In this document: positions 15,367 through 27,043 of the stretch, one piece after another
Position numbering within the stretch: the first letter of the stretch is position 1
Layout of the letters: every line of letters begins with the position of its first letter
DNA from: Lucifuga dentata
Taxonomy: Eukaryota > Chordata > Actinopteri > Ophidiiformes > Bythitidae
NCBI GenBank assembly: GCA_014773175.1
Contig: VXCM01000807.1
Span: 1 to 64,000 of the forward strand
DNA: 64,000 nt
Reading direction: 5' to 3'
Position numbers and translations under genes: made by a program
The notes under the pieces: generated by a model
What the model saw: the letters and a program-made list of their open reading frames with translations, nothing else
What the model was told of the DNA's origin: nothing
Databases searched by the model: none

Positions 15367-15913
15367 GGTAAGTTTTGTTAACAAACACTCATACATCTCA
15401 TTAAATTCTGCTTCTACCCTGACCTCTGCTCCATACCCATTGTGCTCAAACACTAATATAATTAAGCTACGGCAAAATGAATATGTTGCATAAAATAGGC
15501 TCAAAAGTACACATTAAAAATTGGACAATTTCTGTAACAAAAAAATTGTGCCAAGTGGCAAAAAATTAGAATTTTTCCAGTATTTTTCCAAAATGTTTCT
15601 GCTGTGTGATGTTCCTCTGCAGAGGATACAACTACCTAATCAAGCAGCATCTGACAGGAGAAAGATACCAGTTAATCATGCAATGTATGCAATGACACAA
15701 TCTAATCTGCAGGGCATTGCAGGAACAAATGTTCCAGCACATTTGAAGTGTCTGCACTTAGCAATTTTCATTAAAACACAAAGTATTTCTTATCATTTAA
15801 TAACAGCACTACATTTGAGAAGATTTATTAGATTTTAAACACTGTCTATCATAACCACACACAGAGACCTCTTTTTTGTCCTTTTAAATTGTCTTTCTCA
15901 ACTCTACCCATAG
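15367..15913 (+). other. Candidate 5' UTR intron of gpr22
   Basis: A strong donor (GGGAAGG|GTAAGT, last exon base 15367) is followed by a pyrimidine-rich tract and acceptor (CTCTACCCATAG, ending 15913) four bases before the gpr22 ATG. GPR22 is known to have non-coding 5' exons with an intronless coding region. The acceptor placement fits that. The pairing with this particular donor is inferred; the donor could be farther upstream. Confidence 0.4.
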
Positions 15914-15917
15914 GATA

Positions 15918-17234
15918 ATGCATATCCTTCCCCGTCTGGAAGAAGAAGCCACCATGAGTAACGTCACAGTCACCGACAACACTGAACCCATCAGCCGCAC
16001 CATGAGTCCAGCCACCCCGTACCCATATCCCTATCCAGTCAGTTTCCAAGTCTCCCTAACTGGCTTCCTAATGCTTGAAATCATCCTTGGCCTGAGCTCC
16101 AACCTCACTGTACTTGCCCTCTACTGTATGAAGTCAAACCTCATTAGCTCTGTCAGTAACATTGTCACTATGAACCTTCATGTGCTAGATGTGCTGGTGT
16201 GTGTGTGCTGCATCCCTCTCACCATTGTGGTGGTGCTGCTCTCTCTGGAAGGAGACACCGCTCTTCTCTGCTGTTTCCATGAGGCCTGTGTCTCCTTTGC
16301 TAGTGTTGCCACTGCTGCTAACGTGCTCGCTATTACCTTGGATCGTTATGACATCTCAGTCAAACCAGCCAACCGGGTTTTGACCATGGGCCGTGCCCTG
16401 GCACTGCTGGCTGCCATCTGGGTGCTATCTTTTGTTAGTTTCTTGGTGCCCTTTATTGAAGTGGGCTTCTTTGCCCAGGGCCAAACTGAGTTGAATCAGA
16501 CAGTGGTGGAGGATGTAATCCATACTAACCAGTACTACACAGAACTTGGCCTCTACTATCACTTGCTGGCTCAGATTCCCATTTTCTTCTTTACTGCCAT
16601 TGTCATGCTCATTACTTACTCCAAGATCCTGCAGGCGCTCAATATTCGCATTGGCACACGCTTTCATGCTTCTCAGAAGAAGAAAGCTCGCAGGAAAAAG
16701 CACCCATCCATGACGGCCATGACAACACAGCAAGAGGCCACAGATGCATCCCAGAGCAGTGGCAGCCGAAACCCCACACTGGGAATGCGTACCTCTGTCT
16801 CTGTCATCATTGCCTTGCGCAGAGCTGTAAAGCGCCACAGAGAAAGGCGAGAGCGCCAAAAGAGGGTTTTTAGAATGTCCCTCCTGATTGTGTCTACCTT
16901 CCTGCTGTGCTGGACGCCCATTACAGTACTTCATACAGTCATCCTGAGTATGGGCCCCAGTGACCTGATGGTCAAGTTGAGACTGGGATTCCTGGTCATG
17001 GCTTATGGGACCACCATCTTTCACCCTCTACTCTATGCCTTTACAAGGCAAAAGTTCCAGAAAGTTCTGAAAAGCAAGATGAAGAAAAGAGTAGTGTCGA
17101 TAATTGAGGCAGATCCTATGCCGAACAATGCAATTATTCACAACTCCTGGATCGACCCAAAGAGGAATAAAAAGGTGACATTTGAGGACAAAGAGGCCAA
17201 ACAGAAATGTCTCTCTTCTGAGGATGTGGAGTGA
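15918..17234 (+). CDS. gpr22: G-protein-coupled receptor 22 (orphan, rhodopsin-like)
   Basis: An intact single-exon frame of 438 codons for an orphan class A receptor of the plasma membrane; mammalian GPR22 is reported in heart and brain. The start is the first ATG after the acceptor at 15913 and corresponds to the human start; a second ATG lies at codon 13. Seven hydrophobic segments are visible: TM1 about 46-68, TM2 81-108, TM3 119-140, TM4 158-180, TM5 212-236, TM6 317-340 and TM7 353-376. Motifs are D142-R143-Y144 ending TM3, C331-W-T-P in TM6 and H369-P-L-L-Y373 in place of NPxxY. Sequons occur at N15 and N193. Loop 3 is long and basic. The loop-3 to C-tail stretch (residues 290-420) is almost identical to human GPR22 as I remember it. 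Oddity: extracellular loop 2 has no cysteine to pair with C118/C119. Whether this is gpr22a or gpr22b cannot be told from one window. Confidence 0.95.
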   Translation: MHILPRLEEEATMSNVTVTDNTEPISRTMSPATPYPYPYPVSFQVSLTGFLMLEIILGLSSNLTVLALYCMKSNLISSVSNIVTMNLHVLDVLVCVCCIPLTIVVVLLSLEGDTALLCCFHEACVSFASVATAANVLAITLDRYDISVKPANRVLTMGRALALLAAIWVLSFVSFLVPFIEVGFFAQGQTELNQTVVEDVIHTNQYYTELGLYYHLLAQIPIFFFTAIVMLITYSKILQALNIRIGTRFHASQKKKARRKKHPSMTAMTTQQEATDASQSSGSRNPTLGMRTSVSVIIALRRAVKRHRERRERQKRVFRMSLLIVSTFLLCWTPITVLHTVILSMGPSDLMVKLRLGFLVMAYGTTIFHPLLYAFTRQKFQKVLKSKMKKRVVSIIEADPMPNNAIIHNSWIDPKRNKKVTFEDKEAKQKCLSSEDVE

Positions 17235-17554
17235 AAGGGATTATATCTTAGGGCATACAGTCAATATAAATTCATATCAGGTCATACTAAAAAAGGGAAA
17301 ATGTTAATCCAAAGCAGTAATGTAAATAATATGTGCATTAGAATGTATAAAAACAAGAGGTGGATAATTTATTACTATTTATTGAAAACAAGAAGTAGGT
17401 TTCATAGATATGCCATTTACTGTACTGTAGATATTGCATGGCTTTTTGTAATGGTAGCAACATACACAGTGTACATACATAAAACATGTACAGTGTAATG
17501 AAAATTAAGTATATAGAGAAAGAAGTGAGAATTGTTATGTATATGTATATTTAT

Positions 17555-17560
17555 AATAAA
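17555..17560 (+). terminator. gpr22: Poly(A) signal of gpr22
   Basis: A canonical AATAAA lies about 320 bases after the gpr22 stop, in an AT-rich 3' UTR, and is followed by a GT-rich stretch (TTTTGTGGTCT). It is the first canonical signal downstream of the gene. Confidence 0.6.
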
Positions 17561-19986
17561 TTTTGTGGTCTCTCACCAAATATGGCAAAACTCCTCCTAT
17601 CCCCCCCCNCCCCCGAAAAAGTGTTTGTGCATCTGAAACAGCTGTGAGATTGCTCCCATTCATCACCAGGCCACTTACACTTGACTTCAGACCCCACAAT
17701 CCCAGCTGACCACTGACCTCATTGCACAGGAGTCCTCTGAGAGAAGGCTTTCAGACTAGGATGAGACTATAAATGAGAGAATGCAGTAGAGCCAGGTAAA
17801 ATACAGAGGACGGTAAGGATGGTAGCAAGTGTGTGTTTTGTTCCTATAGCTCAGAAAATATCAAGGTATTGTTAGCAGTTGTTGCTTTTAGGGTTAAAGA
17901 AGAATGCACACATTCCACAGACCAATAGAATATCATGGTTCTCATCATCTGGTGTGACATAAACCAGATGTAATCAAAACCAAGTCTGTTTCACTTTAAC
18001 AGTCGGTTCTTTCAGCCAAATGGAAAATTTACAGTTGCCTTATTTTGGTATAATGAGTGTAGGGTGGAAAGGGGAATGGGACATGGAACCCACATATTTA
18101 ATATAGAAGGAGAAAAAGGACAACAAATATTATTCTATTTCTTAAAAAATATAGTTAATGTGTTTTCTAGGCTATTTAGCTAAACTAAGAAAAATTTTGA
18201 AAATTGTTGTAATATTAAATTGTATACTTCAGTATACTATTAGTATTCACTGGTCATTAAATCAGTAAACCAGTAACTGCAATAACCTAATAAAATATTC
18301 TGCTTATTATACACAATAACAGGTAATTAAGTTCTTTCCTGCCTATTCTATGTGCATCTAAAATAGTGTGTCCTCCTCTGTTTGTCAAGAGTAAGAATGA
18401 AATTATTATTATTTATTATATAAGTGGCTGCTGCTGGTAGATTATCATGCAGTCAGCCATGTATTCTTGGACCAACTTGCCCATGAACCAGGCTTCCCCT
18501 AAATAAGAGGAGAAAGGATTCATACAGCTGCAGATTATTTTTTTTAGGAGGAAATTATGAGAAAACATCACCTTGCATCTCCAGTGAGGACACATAATGG
18601 AGTGTGGCTTCTCACTAATATCAAATCTAGATGCAGAGTTACAAAATCTATTAACATATAAAGCTGCTGGTCTCAGTGGCCTTCTTCATTACGAGCCCCA
18701 GGTCAAAAATTCCATTCTATCTAAACTGTACAAACATACATTCACATGCATGCATGAAGGTACACACACAAAACACAAATGCATATAGATAGGATATGTT
18801 TCAGTAATGAGCACGTTAGCTCTTTGCTGCCTCCGATGCAGTTGAATAATGAAGAGTCCTTTAGATCCTGAGAGCAAGGGCTGTTGACTACCAAAGAGAG
18901 ATTACACAACCTAAATCAGATGCTTCTCTGGCTGACAGCGTGTGGTTTGCATCTCTACAGAGAGTGCTGAACATTGGGAACATTGATGTAACCAAGGTTC
19001 TTTACAACCCAGCTGTAAATGGACAGTGTGGATGTCACATTGCCTTGAGGGCACGCCAGTGATTGAGAGTGGAGATGGGATCACAGCCAGCAACAGATGA
19101 GCCGACAGTGGAGGGAAAATGACCCATAAGGTGAAACACTGAGCCAGAGGACAAACTAAACACACACTCTGTACATATGACTCAAAAATTTAGAGGACAG
19201 CTGACAAAGATATCAGTATCGAGGATGTACAATATAGGCTTATTTCTGTTGCTGCTGTGGCAATGATGTCAGCCTGCTCGTATTCCATTTGTGGTGAATG
19301 TATAAATAAGACAGCTACTCAAATGTCAGTTACTGATACAAACTTTAGCGGATCAGTGTTCCTGAAAAAAATCATTTCAATCGATTACATTCTAAAATTA
19401 CCCCTCAATGAGCACTACTATTTTCACCAACTGGACTTTGCGGTCAGAAGTGACTTTCCATCTCGGCAGAGGATGAGCGAAACAGACTTTCCAAGCACAA
19501 CCAGCATTAGTGCAAACTCAGAGTGGATGCACTTTAATTTATTATAGCAAACCCATTTTCTATTTTTATACCTGGAATGTACAGTATGTTGTAGTCTGCT
19601 TTCCAGATATCAGCTTGAATGCACCTCTTAGATGTGTGCCAAAAAAACATCCGGAGCTGAGTGTATCATGAAATGATGTGGTGTACAAAAATGTTATTGA
19701 TCTGTCATCTTATGCCCAATTTATATATTTTTTTCTAGGACAGGAAAGTGGGACAGAGAATGATGGCAGCAAACAAAGCACACAGCTAAATATGAACCAG
19801 ACATTTGCCTTATGCCCAGTTTTACCTCAAGCTCATTTTATGATCTAGTATTGCATTATGTTAAAAGCTCGTTTCATCCTCACCTCTTTCCAGTTATTCT
19901 GGCTGATTACACTTCTCTTAATGTCAATCAAGTGTGTTCTGTATATGTCCACACAATCCTGACGAGAGGTCTAATCAGCCAGTGTA

Positions 19987-20539
19987 CAGCGCTGGCCAAA
20001 AGTATTGCACCCCCTGTATTTTTGTGTACCAAAGTACCACTCCAAACACAACAAAATTCATTTATTGGTGTTTTATAAGTAGTCNATTTTTGTGTACCAA
20101 AGTACCACTCCAAACACAACAAAATTCATTTATTGGTGTTTTATAAGTAGTCGAGTATTCGTTCAGAATATTCAATTATTCTTTAGACTTAAATTTGGAT
20201 TTCAGAATAGGCAATATGACTACAGTATTTCTACAAGTAAGTGAAAACACATGAAAACCATTTGCTCTGACCCTACCTCAAAGAAGATGTTTGATCTCTA
20301 CTAATAATATTGGTATTTTTCTTCAAATCTTAACAGTTTGTCAGAAGTGTCTTCCTACTTAACACTATTAAGAACTATGGCTTTTTTTTTTTCCCACAGT
20401 TGTACTTACTGTAACACACTCAAANAAAAAAAAAAAAAAATAAATAAATACATTTTGTTGTATTTGGAGTGATATTTTTACACAGAAAGAAAAGCTACAC
20501 AAAAATACAGGGGAGGTGCAATACTTTTGGCCAGCGCTG
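19987..20539. mobile_element. Tc1/mariner-type MITE with long terminal inverted repeats
   Basis: The ends are inverted copies beginning CAGCGCTGGCCAAAAGTATT at 19987 and, on the other strand, at 20539. Both are flanked by TA, the Tc1/mariner target duplication. The inverted repeats extend imperfectly for about 100 bases on each side, and there is no transposase frame. The copy as assembled is artificially enlarged: a 67-base block is present twice around a single N at 20085, and a second N sits at 20425. Confidence 0.8.
20018..20152. repeat. 67-bp exact direct duplication around an N (assembly seam)
   Basis: Bases 20018-20084 and 20086-20152 appear identical and are separated by one N. This is the signature of two contig ends that overlap but were joined without merging. 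It is not expected to be a biological tandem repeat. Confidence 0.85.
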
Positions 20540-20551
20540 TATAAACACCTA

Positions 20552-20597
<46 letters not shown>
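20552..20597. repeat. (TG)n microsatellite
   Basis: TG run of about 22 units just beyond the right end of the MITE. Confidence 0.9.
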
Positions 20598-20598
<1 letters not shown>

Positions 20599-23024
20599 TG
20601 TTCTATGGATGTGTAAGGCTTTTAAAGCCACATTTAGAGTTGTTGTTTGTTTTTTTTTTTACCACAAGAGGGAAAATATTTCAAAACATTTCCCAGCAAT
20701 AGAGCTTGGATCTACTATCATTTTAACAAGTTTTTATGGCTTAGCAAGAAGAACTTGCCAGCAAGGAGTTGCCTACTTGCACTCTCAGCAGACAGAGTAA
20801 AATAGGCATCCCATTGGAAACCTCTTCTAACCCGCTGAAGTCCAAGATATTTCTGTTTCCCTGGTTTGATCTCCAAACTCTCTTTTAGTTTGCTGGATTT
20901 TTCCACTTTCCTCACTGGACAGGTGGTGTACTCTATATGAACCAGCGGGAGCAGCTGCATGCTTATGCAGTCAGTGAGAGGAGTGAACTATACAGACTAG
21001 TAAGCAGTAACAAGAAGCTAGGATCAGCTAAAAGCTGCAAAGTTGGGTGTAAATATCCAGCGAAGGTGGCAGTGAGCAACCCTCTCACATTACATTACAG
21101 ACTCATTTGATTCAGTGTGAAACATATCACTTAATGGACTTCACACTGACATGAAATGCAAACTTGCTCTTTTCAGCTTCTGGCTGAAAGCTTTACAATT
21201 TAGACTGTCATTCCCATTTTTGTTTTACTTTCTTCTATGTAATATAACTCCAAAAATGTCAGCTAGTGTAAAAATGTAATGTTGCAATGGAGAAATTAGA
21301 CATAAATGGCCTCAGATAAAACTCTGTTATATAACGCAGGTCTTCTACCTAATTAAGCAACAGTTTTGTGACAGATGAGTATTTAATTAGGTTTCTAAAA
21401 AGAGAAACAAAATCTCTCCTCACTGTTATAGCAGCTGTATATAGTTTATGTTCTTTGAGACCACATTCGTTAATGTTGACCTCTAAGACGGTTACAATCT
21501 CAAGATTAGCATCGCTAATTAGCATATTGGATAGGTTAGCAGGCCATTATAAAACCTCTAACCTGAGATGAACTGCAGATAGAAAATAAGTCCATGCACT
21601 AGTGCAGTCAACAGCAGAGGGTCAGTATGCTGTGATGTGTGCCGTATTAGAATTACTTGACCAAGTGTATCCCTTCCCTTCTTCCCTTCTTCCCCACTCT
21701 CCTCATCAAAGCCTCTGCTTACCGCTGTCCCAATCACACACATGCTCGATGGATGCCTTTCTTAAACAGCTTTCCCCAATTTAGATGCCATCTCTTCTCC
21801 ATCCAGCCGCAGACACAGAATGAAAGCCTGGAAAATCACATTATTCTGTCCGTATGGAGCCTCTATTGCATTAGGTCAGCGAACACTCAACTGTAATTTT
21901 GCTATTGTGGAGATGAAGAAAGTGAATTGAGCACACCAGCAACCACAGCTTGACAAATTGTTGCTCACAGCCATTTTCCAAATGTTGCTCTCACCAAGTC
22001 ACATTTAGAGAGAGATAGGACACTTTATGGAGTTGGAGATATATCCTTCTGATGGGCAACCTATAATATCCATATAAGAAAATCTATGGCTGAGATAGAA
22101 ACCAAGAGTTAAAGGCAGGAAGACACAATGGAGTGTGACCTCTAGCTATATATGACCCTAATATCATTATTGTGTGATACTGGAAGAAATATCACACAGT
22201 CAGCCTTTAAATCAATGCTGGATAGATTACTATTCCCTGTTGTTATCAGCGGGGAACAGATGTTAAATGACACATCAGCTGCACTGCTTTATCATCTACT
22301 GTACATTAGAGAATAAAACAACTCTTGGAAGGCAAAGGGAAAAAACAAGTTTAGGTTTACATTTACATGAAAGTACAACGTATAGAATAATGATATTCTA
22401 ATTGAAAGAACAGCATATGATTATGTTTTTATTTGAAGAGAGCCAAGTCTTAGAGCAAGAAATAGATGCGCCATCATGGATGTTTTGGAGACAGTGTTAG
22501 CATTTTAATGTGATGTAATTTGCTACTACATTGTTGAATCTTAATTGTCCCTTAGGAAATGTGGCTTTGGAAAGGAGTAAGAGGCATATTCTTATCACAC
22601 CAAACCAAAAGGACAAACAGACGTCAGTAATTTTGTGCCTACATGGCTGCATGCCCAGTCGCTGCGTGTGTACCTGCCAAACAGTGTGTGACTGTTTCCG
22701 TGCGTGCATCTATTAATTGTGTGTCCTGTAGCTGTGAGTGTGTATACTCAGCTATGCGTGTATGCATATGTATGCAGTTATGTGTCAGTCCAGTTGTTTT
22801 ATCAGACAGTGACAGAGCATCTACCACTGTGTGCTGCCCTCCAGCTCTTCTCACAGTGGTGATCACACCAGAACTCAACGCTCCACATGGAATGAATATG
22901 AATGAAAACACAACAGTACTTTCTAATGCAGCCTTGCAGCTTAACTATGACACTACAAGGTGAGTTTGTATTTAGTAAAGGGGAAAAAAAAGGCCTACTA
23001 CATTTTAAATCTACTTCATTCACC

Positions 23025-23530
23025 TTCAATGTTACACTCATCCCACAGCACCACAATTGTTCTTATCAAAGTGGTAAATGATTTGTTAGTAGGTGACTCT
23101 GGAAACCATTTTAATCCCCTTGATATGTCCACTGCTGTTGCTACACAACTTTTAATTGACTGTCTTGAAAAGTTGATTAACATTTCAGACTCAGACATTG
23201 AGGCACTGACCTTGATACACCGGCAGACATTTCTTGATGGTAGATGGAAGAACTCCACAGACCATCTTTCCTATAGAGTTCTCCAGGGGTCAGTTTTGGG
23301 TCCACTTTTGTTTTCTGTCTACATGCTTACCCTTAGTCACATCACCATAATGTCCAATTTCACTGTTATGCAGATGATATTCAGTTCTATCCCCCACTAA
23401 AACTGGATGAATAAACAACAGTTACTGATTTAGTGGTCTGTCTTTTTTAATATTAAATATTGGATGGCACAAAACTTCCTACACCTAAATGAATCAAAAT
23501 CACAGATTCTCTTATGTGACCCTTCTTCAT
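23025..23530 (+). mobile_element. Degraded L2-type LINE, reverse-transcriptase fragment
   Basis: Translated pieces match the RT of fish L2/CR1-like non-LTR retrotransposons as I know them: 'HSTTIVLIKVVNDLLV', 'LLIDCLEKL', 'LQGSVLGPLLFSVYM' (RT motif), 'HCYADD' at about 23361-23378 (catalytic YADD box), then 'WMAQNFLHLNESKSQILL' near 23463-23515. The pieces fall in different frames, the AFDT block around RT motif A is deleted, and stops intervene, so the element is dead. No endonuclease domain or 3' tail was found adjacent. Confidence 0.8.
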
Positions 23531-24011
23531 TGCTGTGATGAAGCAGTGGTTCTACTTCTACTCCTTCCACAAGTCTGAGCTCCCCACCCTATGCAAAAAC
23601 CCATTTTCAACTATTGTATCCACAGTTCACAATCTGATTCTTTCCGTGACTACCCAGAGCTCATGACTGTAGGTGAGGGTTGGGATGTAGATCAACTGCT
23701 AAAATTACAACTTCACCTTAAGGCAAACTTCTTTTTTGACCATGATAATCCAACACAATACCCACATAACACACCTATCTGACTGTTGTTCTAATGCTTC
23801 ATCTTACCTTCACAAGTGAACAGAGTAAAGGCAAAGCACCACACCCACAGGCTTATATGTGCTGACCATAACCCCAACTGCTTCATTCTCACCTACAAAC
23901 TGCCCCAGTGCTCACTGGAAGTCACGGCCAAATGGGCATCTGAACTAGCAGACAGCAGAGATCATGGGCAGAGCAATCATGAGCCCACCAAACAAGACAC
24001 TCCTTTGCTTT

Positions 24012-24395
24012 AAAGGACTATACTGGTGGTTTTGAATGTTTGACCCCTAACACGTTACATTGCTACCAACCATTTTTCAAAACATAAAATTGTTTTTTAG
24101 TTTTCATGTAGTTTACCAAATCCTGTAATCTTTTAAAGGTGATACACCAACCATAAAATTCAATGCTTTGCCTGGTAACACCTGCCCATGATTGTAGAAG
24201 GCACGGTTGTTTTAATTTCTCAATAAAAGCAGTCTTCTCTTGGGACTATATTCTCAGTCAGATAAATACATTTCCTTCCATGTAGCTCAGAGGGATCGAT
24301 CAAATTAAGTGACTTTAAAAAAAAAAATGCTGTGTGGTTCACTGTGATGGATTCCTTATCTCAAGTCTCTACAAGTTGATTTTTATAGCGTATGA
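24012..24395 (+). repeat. TTAAAGG-ended MITE, copy B (5' part)
   Basis: This begins TTTAAAGGACTATACTGGTG. It carries the family's shared blocks: CCAACCATTTTTCAAAACAT, an internal 'GTAGAAGGCAC' block, 'AGCAGTCTTCTC' and 'GATGGATTCCTTATCTCAAG'. It stops short of the 3' terminal inverted repeat. Confidence 0.65.
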
Positions 24396-25770
24396 AGCAC
24401 AGCTGTTACTATCTAAGCATCAAAAGTGGTTTCATTTGGAAGATGTAGCAACCAATCTTGGATAAACAGAGACAATGACAACAACTCCATCAGAACAATG
24501 CTGTAACATAACAGAGGTTATACTGTAAAAATCACTTCCACTGTTATGTTGACTACCTATTTTGGCAGTGACATATACTGGATGACCATAAAGAAATGTA
24601 TGGAAATCTCAGGCAAAGAAACTCTACCAGGCACACCACCATCAGCTTAGCCTGACCATCTGCTTATTGTAGGCTTTATACCATAATGACTGTCATGTCT
24701 CCTGAGCTGAGACCTCTGAGATAGAGAGGAAAGAAATCAAAGCACATTTGCTTCTGCTATAGTCATTTGCTCGCTCTCAAAAAGCTATCACAACATGCAG
24801 CTGTAAACATTTTGCTCCTCAACACTCCTGAGACATGCATTCAAGGAGGATAGCAGCTATCAGTCTCTTTCACAGAGAAGCCCATGTGAATACACTTTAC
24901 AAGCAGAGTAATGTGAAAGGGACAAAATATACACAATAGGCCTGGGATGGGAAATCTTGCAAATCTCAATATACAAAATGGAAGACAATGTATTAATGTT
25001 AATATGTGAGAATTCCTCCAATCTCTGAAAGTGCAATACCCATGTCATTTATGGTGTTTGTGGAAGCTCACTGGTGTTTGCGCTGGATTGAAAAATACAT
25101 AAAAGACATAACAGAACAGTTGTGTCTTGCTTCTGTATTGAACTTGTACCTTATTTTAGTGTTTTTACTGACTCAGTCATCAAAGTTTGCTGGTGTGTCA
25201 ACTAATCCTGAATTTCCCATCTACATATTTCCTGGACACTTGGATTCTTAAAATTACTGCATTAGATACAAAGCATATACAGTACTGTACGATTTTCTGC
25301 TTCCTATCCCTTTGCAAATATAGCCTCTACTCTAGCATTGGACAGTATCGCCCCCTTCTGGACACTTGCTGGGTTTCTTCATAAGCAGGGCACAATTTAT
25401 AAAAATGTGTCTTGGAAATTTGGGGGAACAAACATCAATTACTAATGCTCAATTTTAATATCAATAAAGAGTCTGAGTCCCTCCTCAGATGACTATTTTT
25501 GTGGCACCTTAGAGGAATACATGAAATGTGAGACAGAAGGTGAGCGCGCACAGACACACGTGCACGAATACGCACACGTGTATGCACATACAACAGAGAA
25601 CAAAGGTCCAAAAGGAGAAAGACTTTACATTCAAAGACTTTGCATTCAAAAGACTTTAAACACTTTTGGTAAGTTTTGGCTAAACTTTAATCTTCAACAA
25701 ATACAAAAGAGCTGACCAATGAGATCAGAGCTTTATTTAGGTCCTCTGACATAGGAGCTCACCAGCAGCT

Positions 25771-25840
25771 GTCGCGTGTGTGTGTGTGTGTGTGTGCGCG
25801 CGTGTACCGTCCCATTTTACTGATCGTGCGACTTTGTCGG
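25771..25840 (+). promoter_or_regulatory. bcap29: Candidate promoter / non-coding exon 1 of bcap29
   Basis: This short stretch is richer in CpG than its surroundings (GTCGCG, GCGCGCG, ATCGTGCG, TGTCGG) and ends in a good donor, TGTCGG|GTAAGC, at 25840, about 1.2 kb before the bcap29 ATG. A (GT)n-(GC)n tract lies inside it. Known BCAP29 genes have a non-coding first exon; assigning it here is inference from base composition and the donor only. Confidence 0.35.
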
Positions 25841-26689
25841 GTAAGCCAAGAGTTCTCTTTATTCCTTTGAATTAGTCGACTGCCGCCCACTTAAATAAAA
25901 TGAAACATGAGATTATAACAGAATGCTGATACATTTGAAAAGTACATAATACAACTAAAAGCTTATTTATACACAGCAAAAGGCAACGAGTGTTAACTTT
26001 ATAGACTGCTGCGAAAGTCGAAAGTAGATCTGCACGATTTTCTTCACAATTTGTGTGTGTGTGGCATGCAGTGGCCTGTGTTCTATATTCTCTGTTCTAT
26101 ACCTGTCTTTTTAATCTTGCTGTTAAATTGGAGTAATTGGGTTTACACTATCTATGCATGTGTTATATTTTATATGTTTATATATTTTTATTGTGGTTCT
26201 CTCACTGCTTTTATTTTGTATATATGCATGGATGTGTTTTTGTGTGTATATGTACTGTATGTATGTGTATGTACGTGCGTGTGTATGTTTATTTATTTAT
26301 TACATTTATTTCAAAGGGACAATGTACAATGCTAAACATAAATGTTGCTATTTAATGTATTGTACCAGAGTTAGCTTAGAGCTAATTTTCATCTGTAGTC
26401 CCTTGGCAGGTTAAAGGTAAAAAAGAGTCCACACATACTAGAATTAATTACACTAAAAAAACACTAGGATACAGGGATAATATACAAATGTACGTATGTA
26501 CATACAAATGTATGTATATGTGTGTATGTATGTAAATATGTGTATATGCACATATATTTTAAATGATCCCTTTTATCAAATGTTTAATGTTGTGTTAACC
26601 GGTGCTGCATATGTTCTCATTATATACTTATGCACTCTTATTGTCCTTTACTTTTAGTATACTTCTTCTGATTATTTGACTCTTCATGT

Positions 26690-26743
26690 CTTATAAGGCA
26701 CTTTGGGCTGTGTTTCTCTATGAAAGGTGCTATACAAATAAAA

Positions 26744-26796
<53 letters not shown>
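26690..26796 (+). repeat. LINE-like 3' tail with (ATT)n microsatellite
   Basis: The sequence 'AAGGCACTTTGGGCTGTG...' followed by 'GGTGCTATACAAATAAAAG' and about 17 TTA units (26745-26796) is, from memory, the characteristic 3' end of fish non-LTR retrotransposons, whose short tail repeat seeds a microsatellite. The body upstream is not recognisable. Confidence 0.55.
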
Positions 26797-27043
26797 CACA
26801 TAGCTTAATATGCAAAGTTAAAAATGTATGAGTAAAAGCAATTCACTGCCTGCCAGTTATGAGATATGGAAGTATTTGCATGATGGAAAACTGCCTGGAT
26901 AATTAAATGGAAGTAATGACATGTATACAGAATGCCTCCAAATGTAAAGTTTTGCATACTAGCCTATACAGAAGAAATATTATTTTAAAGCTAAGATTTT
27001 CTAATTATATTTGTTGTCATAATTTAAGGTGATCAGAGTCAGA

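Larger units (their letters stand above)
12390..15917. other. Upstream region of gpr22
   Basis: No coding exon was recognised. The stretch contains a GA microsatellite and GT donor-like sites at 13200 (ATG|GTGAGC) and 15367 (AAGG|GTAAGT), either of which could end a non-coding first exon of gpr22. It probably holds the gpr22 promoter and 5' UTR, but no TATA or CpG-island signal is clear enough to place a start site. Confidence 0.4.
17561..25770. other. Intergenic region between gpr22 and bcap29
   Basis: No cellular coding exon was recognised. DUS4L, which sits between GPR22 and BCAP29 in human, was not seen. Contents are a poly-C seam with one N at 17609, a Tc1/mariner-type MITE (19987-20539), a TG run, an L2-type LINE fragment (23025-23530) and a TTAA-type MITE copy (24012-24395). 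The rest is AT-rich sequence in which I see nothing specific. Confidence 0.55.

Noticed and set aside
16425..17024. 199-codon minus-strand frame antisense to gpr22
   Set aside because: It is a shadow of the strongly biased gpr22 coding sequence, with no independent support.
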